Shown here in pieces: positions 42,951-55,265 of a stretch of 64,000 bases of DNA (positions within the stretch are counted from its first letter, which is position 1; each line of letters begins with the position of its first letter). This DNA comes from Topomyia yanbarensis. Lineage: Eukaryota; Arthropoda; Insecta; Diptera; Culicidae. A program made the translations under genes and the position numbers. The notes under the pieces were generated by a model. That model saw only the letters and a list, made by a program, of their open reading frames with translations. It had not been told where the DNA came from and did no database searches. The DNA is taken from NCBI RefSeq assembly GCF_030247195.1, contig NC_080672.1, forward strand, positions 28,279,906 to 28,343,905. Direction: 5' to 3'.

Positions 42951-44595
42951 TTTTTGAATCCCGGATTCTTTTTGAATCTCGGATTCTTTTTGACTCACAG
43001 ATTCTTTTTGAATCACGGATTCTTTCTGAAACCGGATTCTTTTTGAATCCCGGATTCTTTTTGAATTCCTTTTGAATTCCGGAATCTTTTTGAATCCCCG
43101 ATTCTTTTTGATTCCCGGACTCTTTTTGAATCCCGGGTTCTTTTTGAATCCCGGATTCTTTTTGAATCCTGGATTCTTTTAGAATCCCGGATTCATATTT
43201 AATCGTGCATTCTTTTTGAATCCCGAACTCTTTTTGAATCCCGGATTCTTTTTGAATCCCGGATTCTTTTTGAATCTCGGATTATTTTTGAATCCCGGAT
43301 TCATATTTAATCGCGGATTCTTTTTGAATCCCGAATTCTTTTTGAATCCCGAATTCTTTTTGAATCCCGGATTCTTTTTGAATCCCGGATTCTTTTTGAA
43401 TCCCGGATTCTTTTTGAATTCCGGATTCTTTTTGAACCCCGGGTTCTTTTTGAATCCCGGGTTCTTTTTGAATCCCGGGTTCTTTTTGAATCCCGGATTC
43501 TTTTTGAATCCTGGATTCTTTTAGAATCCCGGATTCATATTTAATCGCGCATTCTTTTTGAATCCCGAACTCTTTTTGAATCCCGGATTCTTTTTGAATC
43601 CCGGATTCTTTTTGAATCTCGGATTATTTTTGAATCCCGGATTCATATTTAATCGCGGATTCTTTTTGAATCCCGGATTCTTTTTGAATCCCGGATTCTT
43701 TTTGAATTCCGGATTCTTTTTGAATCCCGGATTTTTTTTGAATCCTGGATTCTTTTTGAAAGCCGAATTCTTTTTGAATCCCGGATTCTTTTTGAATTCC
43801 TGATTCTTTTTGAATCCCGGATTCTTTTTGAATCCCGGATTCTTTTTGAATCCTGGATTCTTTTTGAATTCCGGATTCTTTTTGAATTCCGGCTTCTTTT
43901 TGAATCCCGCATTCTTTTTGAATCCCGGATTCTTTTTGAATCCTGGATTCTTTTTGAATCCCGGATTCTTTTCGAATCCCGGATTCTTTTTGAATTCCGG
44001 ATTCTTTTTGAATCCCGGATTCTTTTTGAATCTCGGATTATTTTTGAATCCCGGATTCATATTTAATCGCGGATTCTTTTTGAATCCCGAATTCTTTTTG
44101 AATCCCGGATTCTTTTTGAATCCCGGATTCTTTTTGAATCCCGGATTCTTTTTGAATCCCGGATTCTTTTTGAATCCCGGATTCTTTTTGAATCCCGAAT
44201 TTCTTTTTGAATCCCGGATTCTTTTTGAATCCTGGATTCTTTTTGAATACCGGATTCTTTTTGAATCCCGGATTCTTTTTGAATTCCTGATTCTTTTTGA
44301 ATCCCGGATTCTTTTTGAATCCTGGATTCTTTTTGAATTCCGGATTCTTTTTGAATCCCGGATTCTTTTTGAATCCCGCATTCTTTTTGAATCCCGGATT
44401 CTTTTTGAATCCTGGATTCTTTTTGAATCCCGGATTCTTTTCGAATCCCGGATTCTTTTTGAATTCCGGATTCTTTTTGAATTCCGGTTTCTTTTTGAAT
44501 CCCGGATTCTTTTTGAATCCCGGATTCTTTCCGAATCCCAGATTCTTTTTGTATACCAGATTCTTCGAATCCCGGATTTTTTGAATCCCAACTAA
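42951..44595. repeat. 18-bp satellite of hairpin-forming units
   Basis: About 90 units of GGATTCTTTTTGAATCCC with few substitutions. Each unit is an inverted repeat: GGATTC, a T5 loop, GAATCC. Variants include gaattc, ctggattc and an atattt-containing unit. Because 18 is a multiple of three and the unit lacks stops, long periodic frames appear on both strands (NPGFFL repeats on plus; KKNPGF, KRIRDS and KESGIQ on minus). These are by-products, as all frames are equally open and no start or domain supports them. Higher-order periodicity of 342 bp is visible. Confidence 0.95.
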
Positions 44596-44650
44596 AACGG
44601 GTACAGTATATTATAATATGGAGATCCCAAAACCCGATCTTAACCAAATT

Positions 44651-44701
44651 CAATATTCTTCGTACCCAGGATTCCGGGAATCCTGGGTACGAAGAATATT
44701 G
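44651..44701. repeat. 51-bp near-perfect palindrome
   Basis: 25-bp arms (44651-44675 and 44677-44701) are exact reverse complements around a single G. The centre, ggattccgggaatcc, is itself like a satellite unit. It can extrude as a cruciform. Confidence 0.95.
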
Positions 44702-44859
44702 CTTTGCTCGTCTAACTTAGGATTAGAGCTTTACTGACCAAAGACGAATCACAAATACAAATATTATTTTATGTGTACTCTCAATAGTTGTGATTGACGT
44801 GGTTCGTTAGGTATTTCCTCGCAAAGTGGATTTCTGCTTTTACGCGTTAATTCTAAATT

Positions 44860-46680
44860 AATCAGAATGAAAACCGGATTTCCTAAAATCCGAGGTTCCT
44901 TGAATTAGATTTTTTTTTTTAAAATTCGAGGTTACTTAAAGTCGGTGTTCCAAAAATTTTGAATTTCTAGGATCCGAGATCGTAGAATCTTGGATTTCTA
45001 CAATTCGAGAATCTCAGTTTTCGGGATTCCTAGGATCCGGATTTTGTAAATACCGGGAATTGTAGAATTCAGGATTAATAAAATCTGAGATTCATCTGGG
45101 ATTACCACTGCCCGGGATCCTCATAGTCCGGGAGTTCAAAAATCCAGCATTCTAGGAATCTGGATTTTCTATAATCCGAGATTTCTTGGTTTTGATCAAA
45201 ATAAATATAAAAAGCTACCTATTCGAGATCTTAGAATCTAGAAATCCTAGCATTCCCATCTTCCTAGACCACGGATTCCTAGAATTCAAGTTTCCTAGAA
45301 TCCCAAACTGATGGGATCCGGAACACTTCCTAGAATATAGAATTCGTAGAAATTGTAGTTCTTAGAAATCTGGTTTTCTAACATTCGGGATTTCTAGAAT
45401 CTTGCATTTTGTGAATCTTAGATTCAGCATTCCTAAAACCCCTTTTTTCAGAATTAATTTCGGAACCCTTAGTTTCTAAAAATAGGCTTTTCGTTTTTCA
45501 TGATATTTCTAAATTCCACATTTGCTGAATCCAGCATTTCTGTAATCCAAGCATTTAAATACCGAAATTCAGGAATCCAGGATTACTAGGATTCAGCATT
45601 CGTATTGTGTAAAAATTAATATAAGCCGATATTCCTTGAATTCAGATTTTTTTGAGTCTAGTGATCCTAAAGCCCGGTATAGATTGAACTAGGTATTCTT
45701 TAAATGCAATATTTCTTGAATCTGAGATTTCTAAAACCGGAATTCCTAGAGTCCGAGATTTTTTAATTATTATATCTCGCTCCTAAAATCCTGAATTTCT
45801 AATATCCAATCTCATATTCTAAGATTGCCTAATAATCTTGGATTCCTTAAATCCGGGATTTGTAGAATGTAAGAATCTTAGAAACCCATACTTGAAGAGT
45901 CCAGTATTCGCAAAGTCTGAGATTAGTAGAAACTGGGATTCCATGGCTCCGAGATTCCTATAACCAGGGATTCTATGAATTTAGAAACCCCGTAAAACTT
46001 GTTTTCCTAGAACGCGGAATTCCTAGAAGACGATACTAATCCAGAATGCTTGTAAACCCAGCATTCCTAGAATCAAGGATTCTTAAAATTCGGAATTCGT
46101 AGGATGCAGGATAGATTTATAAAATCTGGGACTCTTAGCACCAAGAATTCCGCCAATCCGGAATTCTAGTATACCGGGATTCGCATTTCCGGTTTCCTCA
46201 AGTCTTAGATTCCTTATACTCGATATCTTAAAATTGTAGCATTCCTAATATGGATTTCTACAATCTGTGAATCTTCGATTCCAAGATCCCTAGGATCCGA
46301 AATCTCTGTATTCCTGTTTATCTCATAATTAAGAACTAGGGATTTCTAGATTACATGACTAGTATCCAAGATCCCTAGAAACCGAAATTCTTCGAATCCG
46401 GGCACCTAAAACACGAGATTTCCAAACACCTTGGATATCTAAACTCTCACAATTCTAAAATAAGACTTTCCTAGAATAAGAAATTATTAGAATACATTTT
46501 TTGCAGAATCCGCCATCCGCCTTGTACCCGGGATCACGCTATTCCAGATTTACTGAATCCAGGATTTCTTAAATTCGTCAACTGATACTATGAAATTCTG
46601 GGATTCTCAAAATCCTGGAATCCTTAATTCCTGGATAGCTAGAGCGGGTTTACTGGAATCCTGGATCCCCATAATCATGG
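44860..46680. repeat. Degenerate satellite tail
   Basis: Loose recurrence of words such as ggattcctagaatcc, gggatttctagaatc and aatccgggatt at irregular 15-30 bp spacing. It shares the GGATTC/GAATCC arms of the 18-bp satellite but with CTA-type loops and heavy divergence. No coding frame. Confidence 0.65.
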
Positions 46681-47093
46681 ATTCATTTCTGCAAATTGTC
46701 GCATTGCTTTTTCGCAATTCTTCAGTTTTTTTTCACAATTGTACAATATTCGAATAATCGAAAAGGTGAAATCACAGGCAATTAGGCATCCGGATATTTC
46801 GGTACCATTGAAGTCGCTCTCGACAAACAAACTATCCCCAATTCGTACGATTGCTTTAATTTCTATACTTGCGGAATGTGCATCAATATTTATTCTGTTT
46901 TGATATGAAATGATCAAATTTCGGTTGAACCGAGATCAAGGATCCCAAAATCAAGCATTTTTCGACACTCAGTAGAGAAATGTACTGGTTAATTTAGTAA
47001 TAATTTAGTTTCTTGCTAGTATTCGTATTGAAAATAGGATCACCATGCTGAAAATATCCGAATAAAATTTATAATTCCTAACTCTCTTCGCTC

Positions 47094-47133
47094 TACTAAC
47101 TTTCGTTTTCTCAATCTATCTTTACAGGTAAGG
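47094..47133 (+). promoter_or_regulatory. Candidate recursive splice (ratchet) site 2
   Basis: A perfect TACTAAC branch-point motif (47094-47100) is followed by a T/C-rich tract and TTTACAG|GTAAGG, with the acceptor AG ending at 47127 and the donor GT starting at 47128. The branch A is 28 nt from the AG. Architecture and strand are the same as at 3330-3373. If both are used, they divide one intron into segments of at least 43.8 kb. The alternative is an ordinary exon starting GTAAGG. Confidence 0.65.
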
Positions 47134-47690
47134 AGTCCCAAAATCGTATAAAATCTGAATGTGTATGGTATGTCAATACAAAAATGAAACGGAAATATAT
47201 TCTTCATTCCTTCCTTCATACGACCAAAAACGGCTCATTACCTTTGCTTTTGTTGAACTGAAAATATTCAATAAAATATATCCTTATTTTTTTACATTTT
47301 CCAATATTTCAATTAAAATACAAAATTTCTGCATCGCCGACGAAAAACAACTACACCCCTGACGGTTACCACCAACCAGCTCGGGCTGTCAGGAGCCCTT
47401 CACCACAAGCCCCCTATCCTATGCGTCTTGCTGCTGCTGCAAGTAGTAGTAGTATATCATAATAAACTATCACCTCACCGAAGAAGCGGGTTCTTTCTCC
47501 TGACGCGTTCCGCCGGTCAAAGCAGGCCAACATAAAACGGCATAACGGAACGAAGATACCGAGCGAGTCAATATGTTAACACACAGCAAACATTTGTTAT
47601 CAATATAATTCAAATAATTTCCGGGCCGAGTGTAAATTTTATTTTCATTCATAAAAATATATGTGCGCTGGCTGCTGGGCGTGAAAATGA
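47134..47690. other. Non-coding interval, nothing recognised
   Basis: Balanced composition after 47340; a short (AGT)n run near 47440. No exon is recognised. Confidence 0.35.
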
Positions 47691-48900
47691 GATAGAACGC
47701 AGCGAGAAAGAGAGAGAGAGAGGGAGCGTAACCCGGCGATAGAGTGTTTGGTAGGCGAGGGGAATGTCGGTAAGCCGGAGACAGGAAACATGCCAGAGAG
47801 AGAGAGAGTGAGAGGTGAAAAGGAGTATTGGCTGTGCGCGAGATGCTGATAGTAGCACTACACAAGCAACGCATGCTCATGTAGACTCCCTCGTAGTCCG
47901 TCGATCGCCACCCTACGCCGTACTCCCTCCACCAGACAATCAACACCAGATCCATTAACTTCATCTTTCTTCCATCTCTCTTGCGATCTGATTCTGGCGC
48001 GCCGTCGGCCTGCCAACAACCTCACCATAGTCTGCGATCGATCCGCTCCGTTCCGATCGTGGAAAGCCTTAAGTAGTGGAGATCTCCGCCGTGTGTCTTC
48101 TCTTTTGGCATCATCTTCGTGCAGCATCCGTCCGTCCGCTTGGATTCTTTAGGTTTCCCCTGTCCCTGCCTCACCTACCCGCGAACACCGAATGATCTGT
48201 GGAATGTGCGCCTCGCTTCGTGCAACACCGAGAGCCAATCCAAGCCGCAGCATTCTGAATCCTCCGAGACTTTCTCGTGCAACCACGACCACTTTAGACG
48301 CGCTTGCCGCGACCGGAGTCTGCCAATTCCAGGAAACACGGTTTATGAATGCGCCCCGGAGGAATGTACGCCAGCCACACGATAGAGCCAGTTTTGAGCA
48401 ACCGACAGAGCGTGGCGTCGGTTTCGGTGAGCGGTTTGGCAACACTGGTTAAAGTTTGCTGTGCTAACCAACCAACCGACGGCGTCGTCATCTCGTCATT
48501 ATTGGCACTCATGTGGAAACAAGTACTTGATGTTTGTAAACAAATCCTGCTAAACGAACGACGACTCTCCAATACAGATTGCATGTGTTGTGTACAACAT
48601 TGTGCTTTCGGTGATCACTGCTCGCTCGGGTCCAGTCCTACGACCGACTGGCTGGGAATGTGTACACAACGAGCGAACTGAAAGGCAGCAAATAGCATTA
48701 CATTTTGCACAATGCATTGAATGGTGCACTTTGGCTGCCCATCGTGTTGTGATTTTGCGCGCCTGTAAATTCATATTTGCTTACACTTTTTACATCCTCG
48801 AAGTGCTTTCGGGAAACGTGTGCCTCGGTACGATTTATGGCGTCGTTGTTTGGATTTTCCACTCGAGTGTTGTATAGGCTGCGCTGCGGTTGAGTACTGA
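47691..48900. other. GC-richer region with GAGA tracts
   Basis: GA runs lie at 47701-47727 and 47791-47814. CpG-containing sequence up to 48900 is open in several overlapping frames on both strands, which reflects composition. No signal peptide or domain is convincing. GAGA tracts can mark regulatory DNA in insects, so a promoter or enhancer is possible but unproven. Confidence 0.3.
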
Positions 48901-51900
48901 GCTGGCTCCAGACATAAATCGAATTGACTTTTTGTTTCTTTCATTCTTGCATACTCTTGGGGATAGGGTTTGAATCGTTGTGGGTGGTTTTATCAATCGA
49001 AGAACTAGCATCGATTCTATGGACAGCTCACTATGAGTTCAGGAACAATCATGTTTTTGTATTACGAAAATAGGAACCGTCTTTGGTAATCGCTACAAGT
49101 CCACCTCATGCCAACAATAAGAACTTGTACAGTCGTGTACCGGTAACTTCTTATCAATTTTTAGCCAATTCCTATCCACGTCATTTGCAGTTTCTATTTT
49201 CTTCAGAGTTTTTCTGAATTCATTGGACGAAGTTCAGGGTAATTCGGTGGATTCATTATTTTCGTACAATTCCAGCACAATCGTGGAATAGTGACAAGAA
49301 TGGCAAAAGATATTTTTTTGGAAATACTGCGTTTCGCAAATTTTATCGTCAATGATACCGTTTGTAACGAAACAAAAAAATCTCTTTCCACAGGTGCGGA
49401 TTGCCTGCCGAATAAGATTTGTGCATTTTACCATTTTTTTTTTACAATTGTCTACTTGGAACTTTTCAATATCAGTTTCAATATCAATGCTGGTCGCAGT
49501 GGTCCGTCTCCAACAAAAAAAAACCTGAAACTCTACCAAAGGCGTCCGAAGACCACACTACGGTCCTATCAGTTCAGTCAGTAGTCAAATTTCAACAAAA
49601 ATGGCGAAAAATATTGCAAACTTTTTCCGTTCGTTTTATCTGTTTCATAGGAACAAGGGGAACGCAAATGCGGTCTTGCTTCGGATTTGTGGCAGAGCTT
49701 TTTTCTTGCTGGTATACTTAGCGGCCTTTCAAAAGGGAAAAAAATAGTCTTGCGAAGACACATTTGCTTGCAATTAGTGCAATACTGCATGCATGAGGCG
49801 CGGCGTAAACAACCGATCATAAAGCCAATCCTTGTCAAAGAAGTCGCAAAGCTGTCTCGTCAAAAGGTCACCCGACACTAGTTTGAAGGTCTGGTGCGAT
49901 TGTCACTCAAAATCTTCGCTTACTGAAGCAAGGGGTTATGGAAACAGACAATCCCGCCCTTCAATAGATCCACGAATGCCAAGTTAGCATCGATGACTAC
50001 ACCATCGATCTCAACTTTGTGAGCGGGCCTGTAAACGCGTTAATTCTTCATGAAAGTGTTGTTGCCAGTAGTATCTTTTGTTTGCTTTAGACAAAATATC
50101 AAAATCCTGAGCTTATCTAAGCGATCTTTCGAGATGTCTGGCACAGCTTGAAAATTACTGCGTCTTGCGGAATATTAGAATACTTCGCGGGCCATTTTGA
50201 TCCGCAAAAAGATCGGATACGATCGAACCCACTTCAATATGTTTGATTTTAAATGATATCTCGGATCTTTGACGAGGAATCTTGTTCGACATCCAGTTTA
50301 AGATCATTTGGGTTAATTGAAGATTACACCTAATATACGGTAGAGTGCCAATATGTATGGTCTTTCTGAAATTTCAAACTGGGCACACCTCAAAATCTCA
50401 ATGCAAAATTTGAGCGCAATCAAATAACAATGTCATGAAGCGTCGAGATCTGGTGTAATGTTGAAAAAATGTCCTTGTGGTATAAGGAATATTTTTGAAT
50501 TGAAAAGAGTTTGGAAATGCAGTTTTTATTTTTTTTTTGCATGCCAAATGTTTTAGAAATCAATGAAATGTCAAAATCTGGTGTCAATTCGAAAAGAAAG
50601 TTTTTTGATTTTTATTTGAAAATCTAAGTTTAAAAACTAAAAGTTACCAAAACAATTGTTTATGAGAAGATACAAGATCCGTTGTTTCATGCAGTTCTAA
50701 GGCATTTGGCATACAAAATAAATTAAAAGCAGCCTTTTCAAATCCCAGTATCAACTCAAATCCAGAATTTTTCAAGTTTCATAAAGGCTATCTTAAAACA
50801 AAATTCAGGGTGGCAGTAGATCTCGACGTTTCATTACATCCTAAGCCAGCGTTTCTTCCACCTTTTTCGTACTACGATCCCTTAGAAATCACCCTGGGTT
50901 GCTGCGGACCCCCACGGATAAACATCGATTTTGTATGCTATCCATATATTATTTTCAGTTTGTTAGAAAATTTCAATATGCGCTCGGAAAATATATTTTT
51001 CTTCGCGGACCTGTTGAAGATATGCCGAACAAGTTTATCAAAGACTGCAAGACAATGCAACCAACCGTTACGGAGTTATTAACGTTTAAAAAAATAATGG
51101 ATACTGCTGCTTAACATTCGCAAAGGGCGTACTCCGCTTATCTCATGTATGTGATCCACGTGTAAAGGTGGGATAAAGTTAGGAAAAACTCATATATCTC
51201 TGAAATGATAAAGGATTGAAAGTTATGATGTTCCACAAAGTTGTAGAGGAATAAAAGGACTTTTTTCACTTGAAAGATTCAGGAGTTCTTCGCATGGTGG
51301 CGATAGTGAGCCAAACAATTTAAAGGGAATACTCCTATCTGTGCAACGGTAAGAGATGGCGCATTTTGATGTTCTACGAAGTTGTAGATTGCAAAAAAAA
51401 TCTTCATTTAGCCGTACGGTGGCACCAGTGAGCCAAACTAAGGTACCGGGGTAAGATTGATCAAATGAGACATTTTCCATACGATAAGTTGATTACCAAT
51501 AACAAAATCATCGAACCAAAATACAAATCATATTATAAACATGTTCAGTATTTACTGGCAACGATTATTTAGGCATTTAATGTACCTTTTTGAACCGAAA
51601 TTCAAATTGAAAATGATTCAACTTTTATGCATCATTTCAATCTGTTCAAACAATTCCTTGTATATTCATGAAATCAACCAACTTCAACTGAACTGATCAC
51701 TTTTTTAGAAACTGTAAATATTTTTGTCCAATAATTTTTTAAAAGATCAGAGATTTCTATTGTTAACTATTTAATTTCGATTATTTTCCCGAAAAAAAAA
51801 TCGATAAAAGTCGGCCGTTTCTTTCCAGGGAATTTTGTTTTCTTACGAGACGACACAATATCGGGCCATAAAATCACCTGCAGATATGCAATTTACAGAA

Positions 51901-52800
51901 CATTAGGAGCGTTATTTCTTATTTCGATGCACATTTTGCTAATCAAAGTTACCCCGAAAGCAACGAATAAAAATTCACAACAAATTTATTTTATTTTTAT
52001 AGTAAATTGAAGTAAGTTACCAAACAATTTGGACGTTTTCAATCTATAGGTACCAGTACTTGTTTTAAAAATGTAAACGGTTACGTCTACCTGATTTGAA
52101 GAAAGTTATTCGAAAAATTTTAGAAAAATTGATCAGTGTTCCCCCGTTTTACGGTAATACGCCTATATGTACAATGGTAAGAGATAGTGCAATCTGATGT
52201 TGTACGAAGTTGTAAAGTATTTAAAAGGCTTTCGCGTCTTGTTATTAAAATTTAAAATATTGAACGCTTCAAAAGTCGATATAAACGAACTTATTTGAAA
52301 AAATTGTTTGGTTTGGTTGAATATTTTTTGGAAGAATGGTAATATATAAGATGAGCCATATTTTTAATGCAGGTTGAGAGATTGTGCATGGATGTCTTCT
52401 AGAAAGTTGTAGAATAGGCTTTTTGTAATAATTCTTCTGAATACGTCAACTCGCTATCTTGTATTGCAAACCGGTTTATAAAGAGTAAATAGCCCTCGAA
52501 ACTCAGCTTCAAGGCTAATTGGACTGTAATAATTTGAATCATGTCATCATATCTATCAAGCGCTGTTAAGCCCCGTGTAAAACTAACTCTGACATCACTT
52601 CGTTAAAAGTTTAATAACTTTTCCTGTTTGAGTCGAATTGCTCTGCGGTCTTCGACAAAGTTGTAAATAGAATTATCTTTTTAAGTATCCCTTTGGCGAT
52701 AATTTAGTGTATACAGTGCCACCTAGCGGCGAAAATGTGAGTAAAAGGGTTTTCTCCATGTAAAATCCCATATAAACTTCAACTTGGTCCGGTAGCTAGA
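48901..52800. other. Non-coding interval with recurring 'gttgtag' block
   Basis: 49025-49080 is a fragment of the start of the 'catgatt' family. Between 51225 and 52740 a block resembling 'gatgtt.tacgaagttgtag ... gtggc..cagtgagcc' recurs about four times (near 51229, 51373, 52197 and 52650), suggesting an old, internally repeated element. Small frames have no recognised domain. Confidence 0.4.
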
Positions 52801-53189
52801 CTTGTTCGATAAGGCTCAAATTTGGAGCAGACACTCCTGGTGGGACTAGGAATCGACTCAGGGGATGGCCGATTACACACTCAATTCCGTTCGGCAATTT
52901 ACCAACAGCCGTGTAGTCAGCAAATTTAGAAACTGATATCTCAGTAAAGTGAGATTTGTTTACTTTGCTATATTTCACCCTAAGGAGGAAAATTGGGTAA
53001 ACCCCAAAGAGATTTGTTTGCTGATTTTTTGTGAAATATTTTCCGAGTCTCAGATATGAAACGTCACTTTTACTATAAGCAAAAAGATTGTTTATTGAGA
53101 TCTTATCTGTTGAGATTTCGGAAAAAGATGCGAAAAAAGAGATTCGGCAGAAAAAAATAAGTATGTACGTTTTCGAAAATTTGCTTTTT

Positions 53190-54230
53190 ATGGGCAGTCT
53201 ACTGCACACAGCCAAACAACATGCACGATGTCGTGATAGCCCTTTTAGCAAACGAAATGATTACCCTCAGCATGTCCTATGCGTCGGAGATGAGCGTAAA
53301 ACGTGTAATTGTTGCATATAATCCTTGATATCGTGCGATTAAAATTCCGGTTCTCAACCCAGCCCTTAATGATGCATTCTTTGATACCTTCGGTATACTA
53401 TGATGTAGCCACCGTCACAGATGCTCATTACTCTATGAAGTATTTCAACTTCTAAGCATCATGGAACGCGAAATGCTGAAAAATTCTTTAAAGCAAATTG
53501 GTCTTTCATAAATGTCACCTTTTAATGCACCCACCGCTGTGAATATCTTGTTCAAAATGTCATAAAATTTAAGGAATTCCATTTCGTACCGATTGTTTTG
53601 GGTTTTTTGGTGCCCCGAGAAGTGCTGGCAATTCCTAGTTGTATTTCAATTTCCCCAAAGCAGTAGGAATTATCTTCGCACTTGTAACTACATTTCTTCT
53701 TTATTAGTTTTTATATTGAATTCCCTTTTGGGACAATCTTGAGACTTCCTAGAACCTCCAATTTTCGGGAAATCTTTTAAGCATTTCTGCGTAAGAGCTT
53801 CTGGAACGATCATTGACGTATCGCTGCAGTTTGTACGTTGGAAATGTCAAAAGTACATGCGGATTCTCTTCAGAGCGCGTTTGCACTTCTCATTGGGTTT
53901 CATCACATTTGCCACACTGCAGTTTATTGCTACAGTAGGTGACTTTACGACCTACCTGTTTGCAATTGGAACAGTTCGTGATCAGCGGTCCAAATACCCT
54001 AACCGCTCTCACTTCATCGCAGCTTGGTAGAGCAGATCCAGTTACGCGAAACGAATCTGATAGGTAGTATTTCCAATCGTCGATAGCAAATTGCGCATTA
54101 CCATGACCATTACCATTTGCTTATAGATATTTTCCAATTGTTGTATGAATCACTGTGCTGTCTGGGCTTAATCCTAACCGAGATCGTTGGAATTTTCTGA
54201 GGTGATCAATCTCTGATGGCCTCCCGGTAT
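53190..54230 (-). mobile_element. I-like LINE relic: ORF1 joined to RNase H
   Basis: On the minus strand, ORF1 remnants come first (about 54230-53590), with VRVFGPLITNCSNCKQVGRK and KLQCGKCDE-like zinc knuckles. RNase H remnants follow (53560-53190), aligning with 57010-57340 (acgatgtcgtgatagccct, ttgataccttcgg, tgtcacctttt). Endonuclease and RT are absent. The layout mirrors the deletion in the copy at 12800-15670. Confidence 0.7.
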
Positions 54231-54359
54231 ATGTATTGATGGGTCGATGGCTAGGGTCCAGATGATGCAGTCTCATCTCTTTGGTGCCTGTGATATATCA
54301 CTCAGTGCAGACAGAGGCCGACGAAAAATAAATATGAATTAAAAAAATCTAGCGACTAA

Positions 54360-54620
54360 TTTTTTGGTGATGGATACCGGGCAAACTAGATCGAAATGGT
54401 GACTTAAGCGAAAGCAATTATGTGAAAAACATCCCCAGAGGCAGGATTCGAACCTGCAACCTTTGGGACTCCGGCCCAATGCACCAACCCTTATACTATC
54501 CCTGGATATGATGACGTCCCCAAAAGAACATATGATTATCGCATTGGCGGTAGTGATCATAGCCATCTTTAAAACGAGATCACATACAACCGCAGCTGCC
54601 ACCCAACACTCATAACCTAT
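54360..54620 (-). mobile_element. tRNA-derived SINE copy 2
   Basis: The best-preserved copy. The reverse complement has 'gtgcattgggccggagtccc' then 'gcaggttcgaatcctgcc', a canonical B box, and a head with tgatctcgtttt. It matches 17160-17440 across its length. The acceptor and anticodon parts do not fold as a complete tRNA. Confidence 0.75.
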
Positions 54621-54639
54621 TTAACGTCCCCGGGTTTTT

Positions 54640-54840
54640 ATTATCGCCTGGTGTCTGAGTTTTAGTTCATTATCCATCGGAGTCTCAAGGGTTGCAGGTT
54701 CAAATCCTGCCTCTGGGATGATTTTTTCCATAAGAACATTCGTTTAACTCACCATTTCAATCTGTTTACTCCGGTGGATACCACCAACAAGTCTTAAATA
54801 AGGTATTGGCATTTGCGTCAAAAATCAAAAAATTAAATTA
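54640..54840 (+). mobile_element. tRNA-derived SINE copy 3 (5' truncated)
   Basis: tctcaagggttgcaggttca and tcctgcctctgggatga, followed by the family tail (ttaactcaccatttcaatct, gtggataccaccaa, ggtattggca). It lies head to head with copy 2. Confidence 0.7.
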
Positions 54841-55029
54841 TTTGTTTAATTCGAACGGCGGGTTCGCTCTCGTCACCCCTTTGTTAACTGGGCAAGGGAC
54901 TGAAATCGACCGTCCTCATTAGCTCTGTCACCCACCAAAGAACGATGAGTAATGAGCCAATATAAAACATCAGACGATAATAAAAACGCGGGCCCTGGGA
55001 TCTAACGGAGAAATTATTTAGATCGCATG

Positions 55030-55265
55030 CGTCGGGTGACAGCTGCGGTTGTGTGTGATCTCACTTTAGAGGTGAGCTACGATCACTATCGCTAATGCGA
55101 TTTGTGCATTGGACCGGAGTCCCAAGGGTTGCAGGTTCGAATCCTGTCTCTGGGAGATATTTTTTACATATTTGCTTTCGCTTAACTCCATGTTGAATAC
55201 CACCAAAAGTTTTAAATCAAATATTGGCACTAACGTCGAAAGCCAAAAAAAAGAAGAGGCTCAAT
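55030..55265 (+). mobile_element. tRNA-derived SINE copy 4
   Basis: Contains the family head (gacagctgcggttgtgtgtg), 'gtgcattggaccggagtccc', the B box ggttcgaatcc and a tail ending in an A-rich run. The direct repeat with copy 3 makes a three-copy SINE cluster. Confidence 0.75.

Noticed and set aside
43521..44653. Long open frames of 356, 261 and 196 residues over the satellite
   Set aside because: They are automatic products of a stop-free 18-bp unit, appear in several frames on both strands, and have only hexapeptide periodicity and no domain.
47470..47964. Minus-strand 164-residue frame
   Set aside because: It crosses GA microsatellite tracts that give S-L repeats, overlaps other open frames and has no recognised domain.
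48119..48600. Overlapping frames suggesting a host exon
   Set aside because: Several frames on both strands are open at once because of GC content; no splice-bounded, domain-bearing frame is found.
54430..54510. tRNA gene suggested by a perfect B box
   Set aside because: The head does not give a full cloverleaf, and the same unit with flanks recurs at 17160, 54640 and 55030, so it is a SINE.
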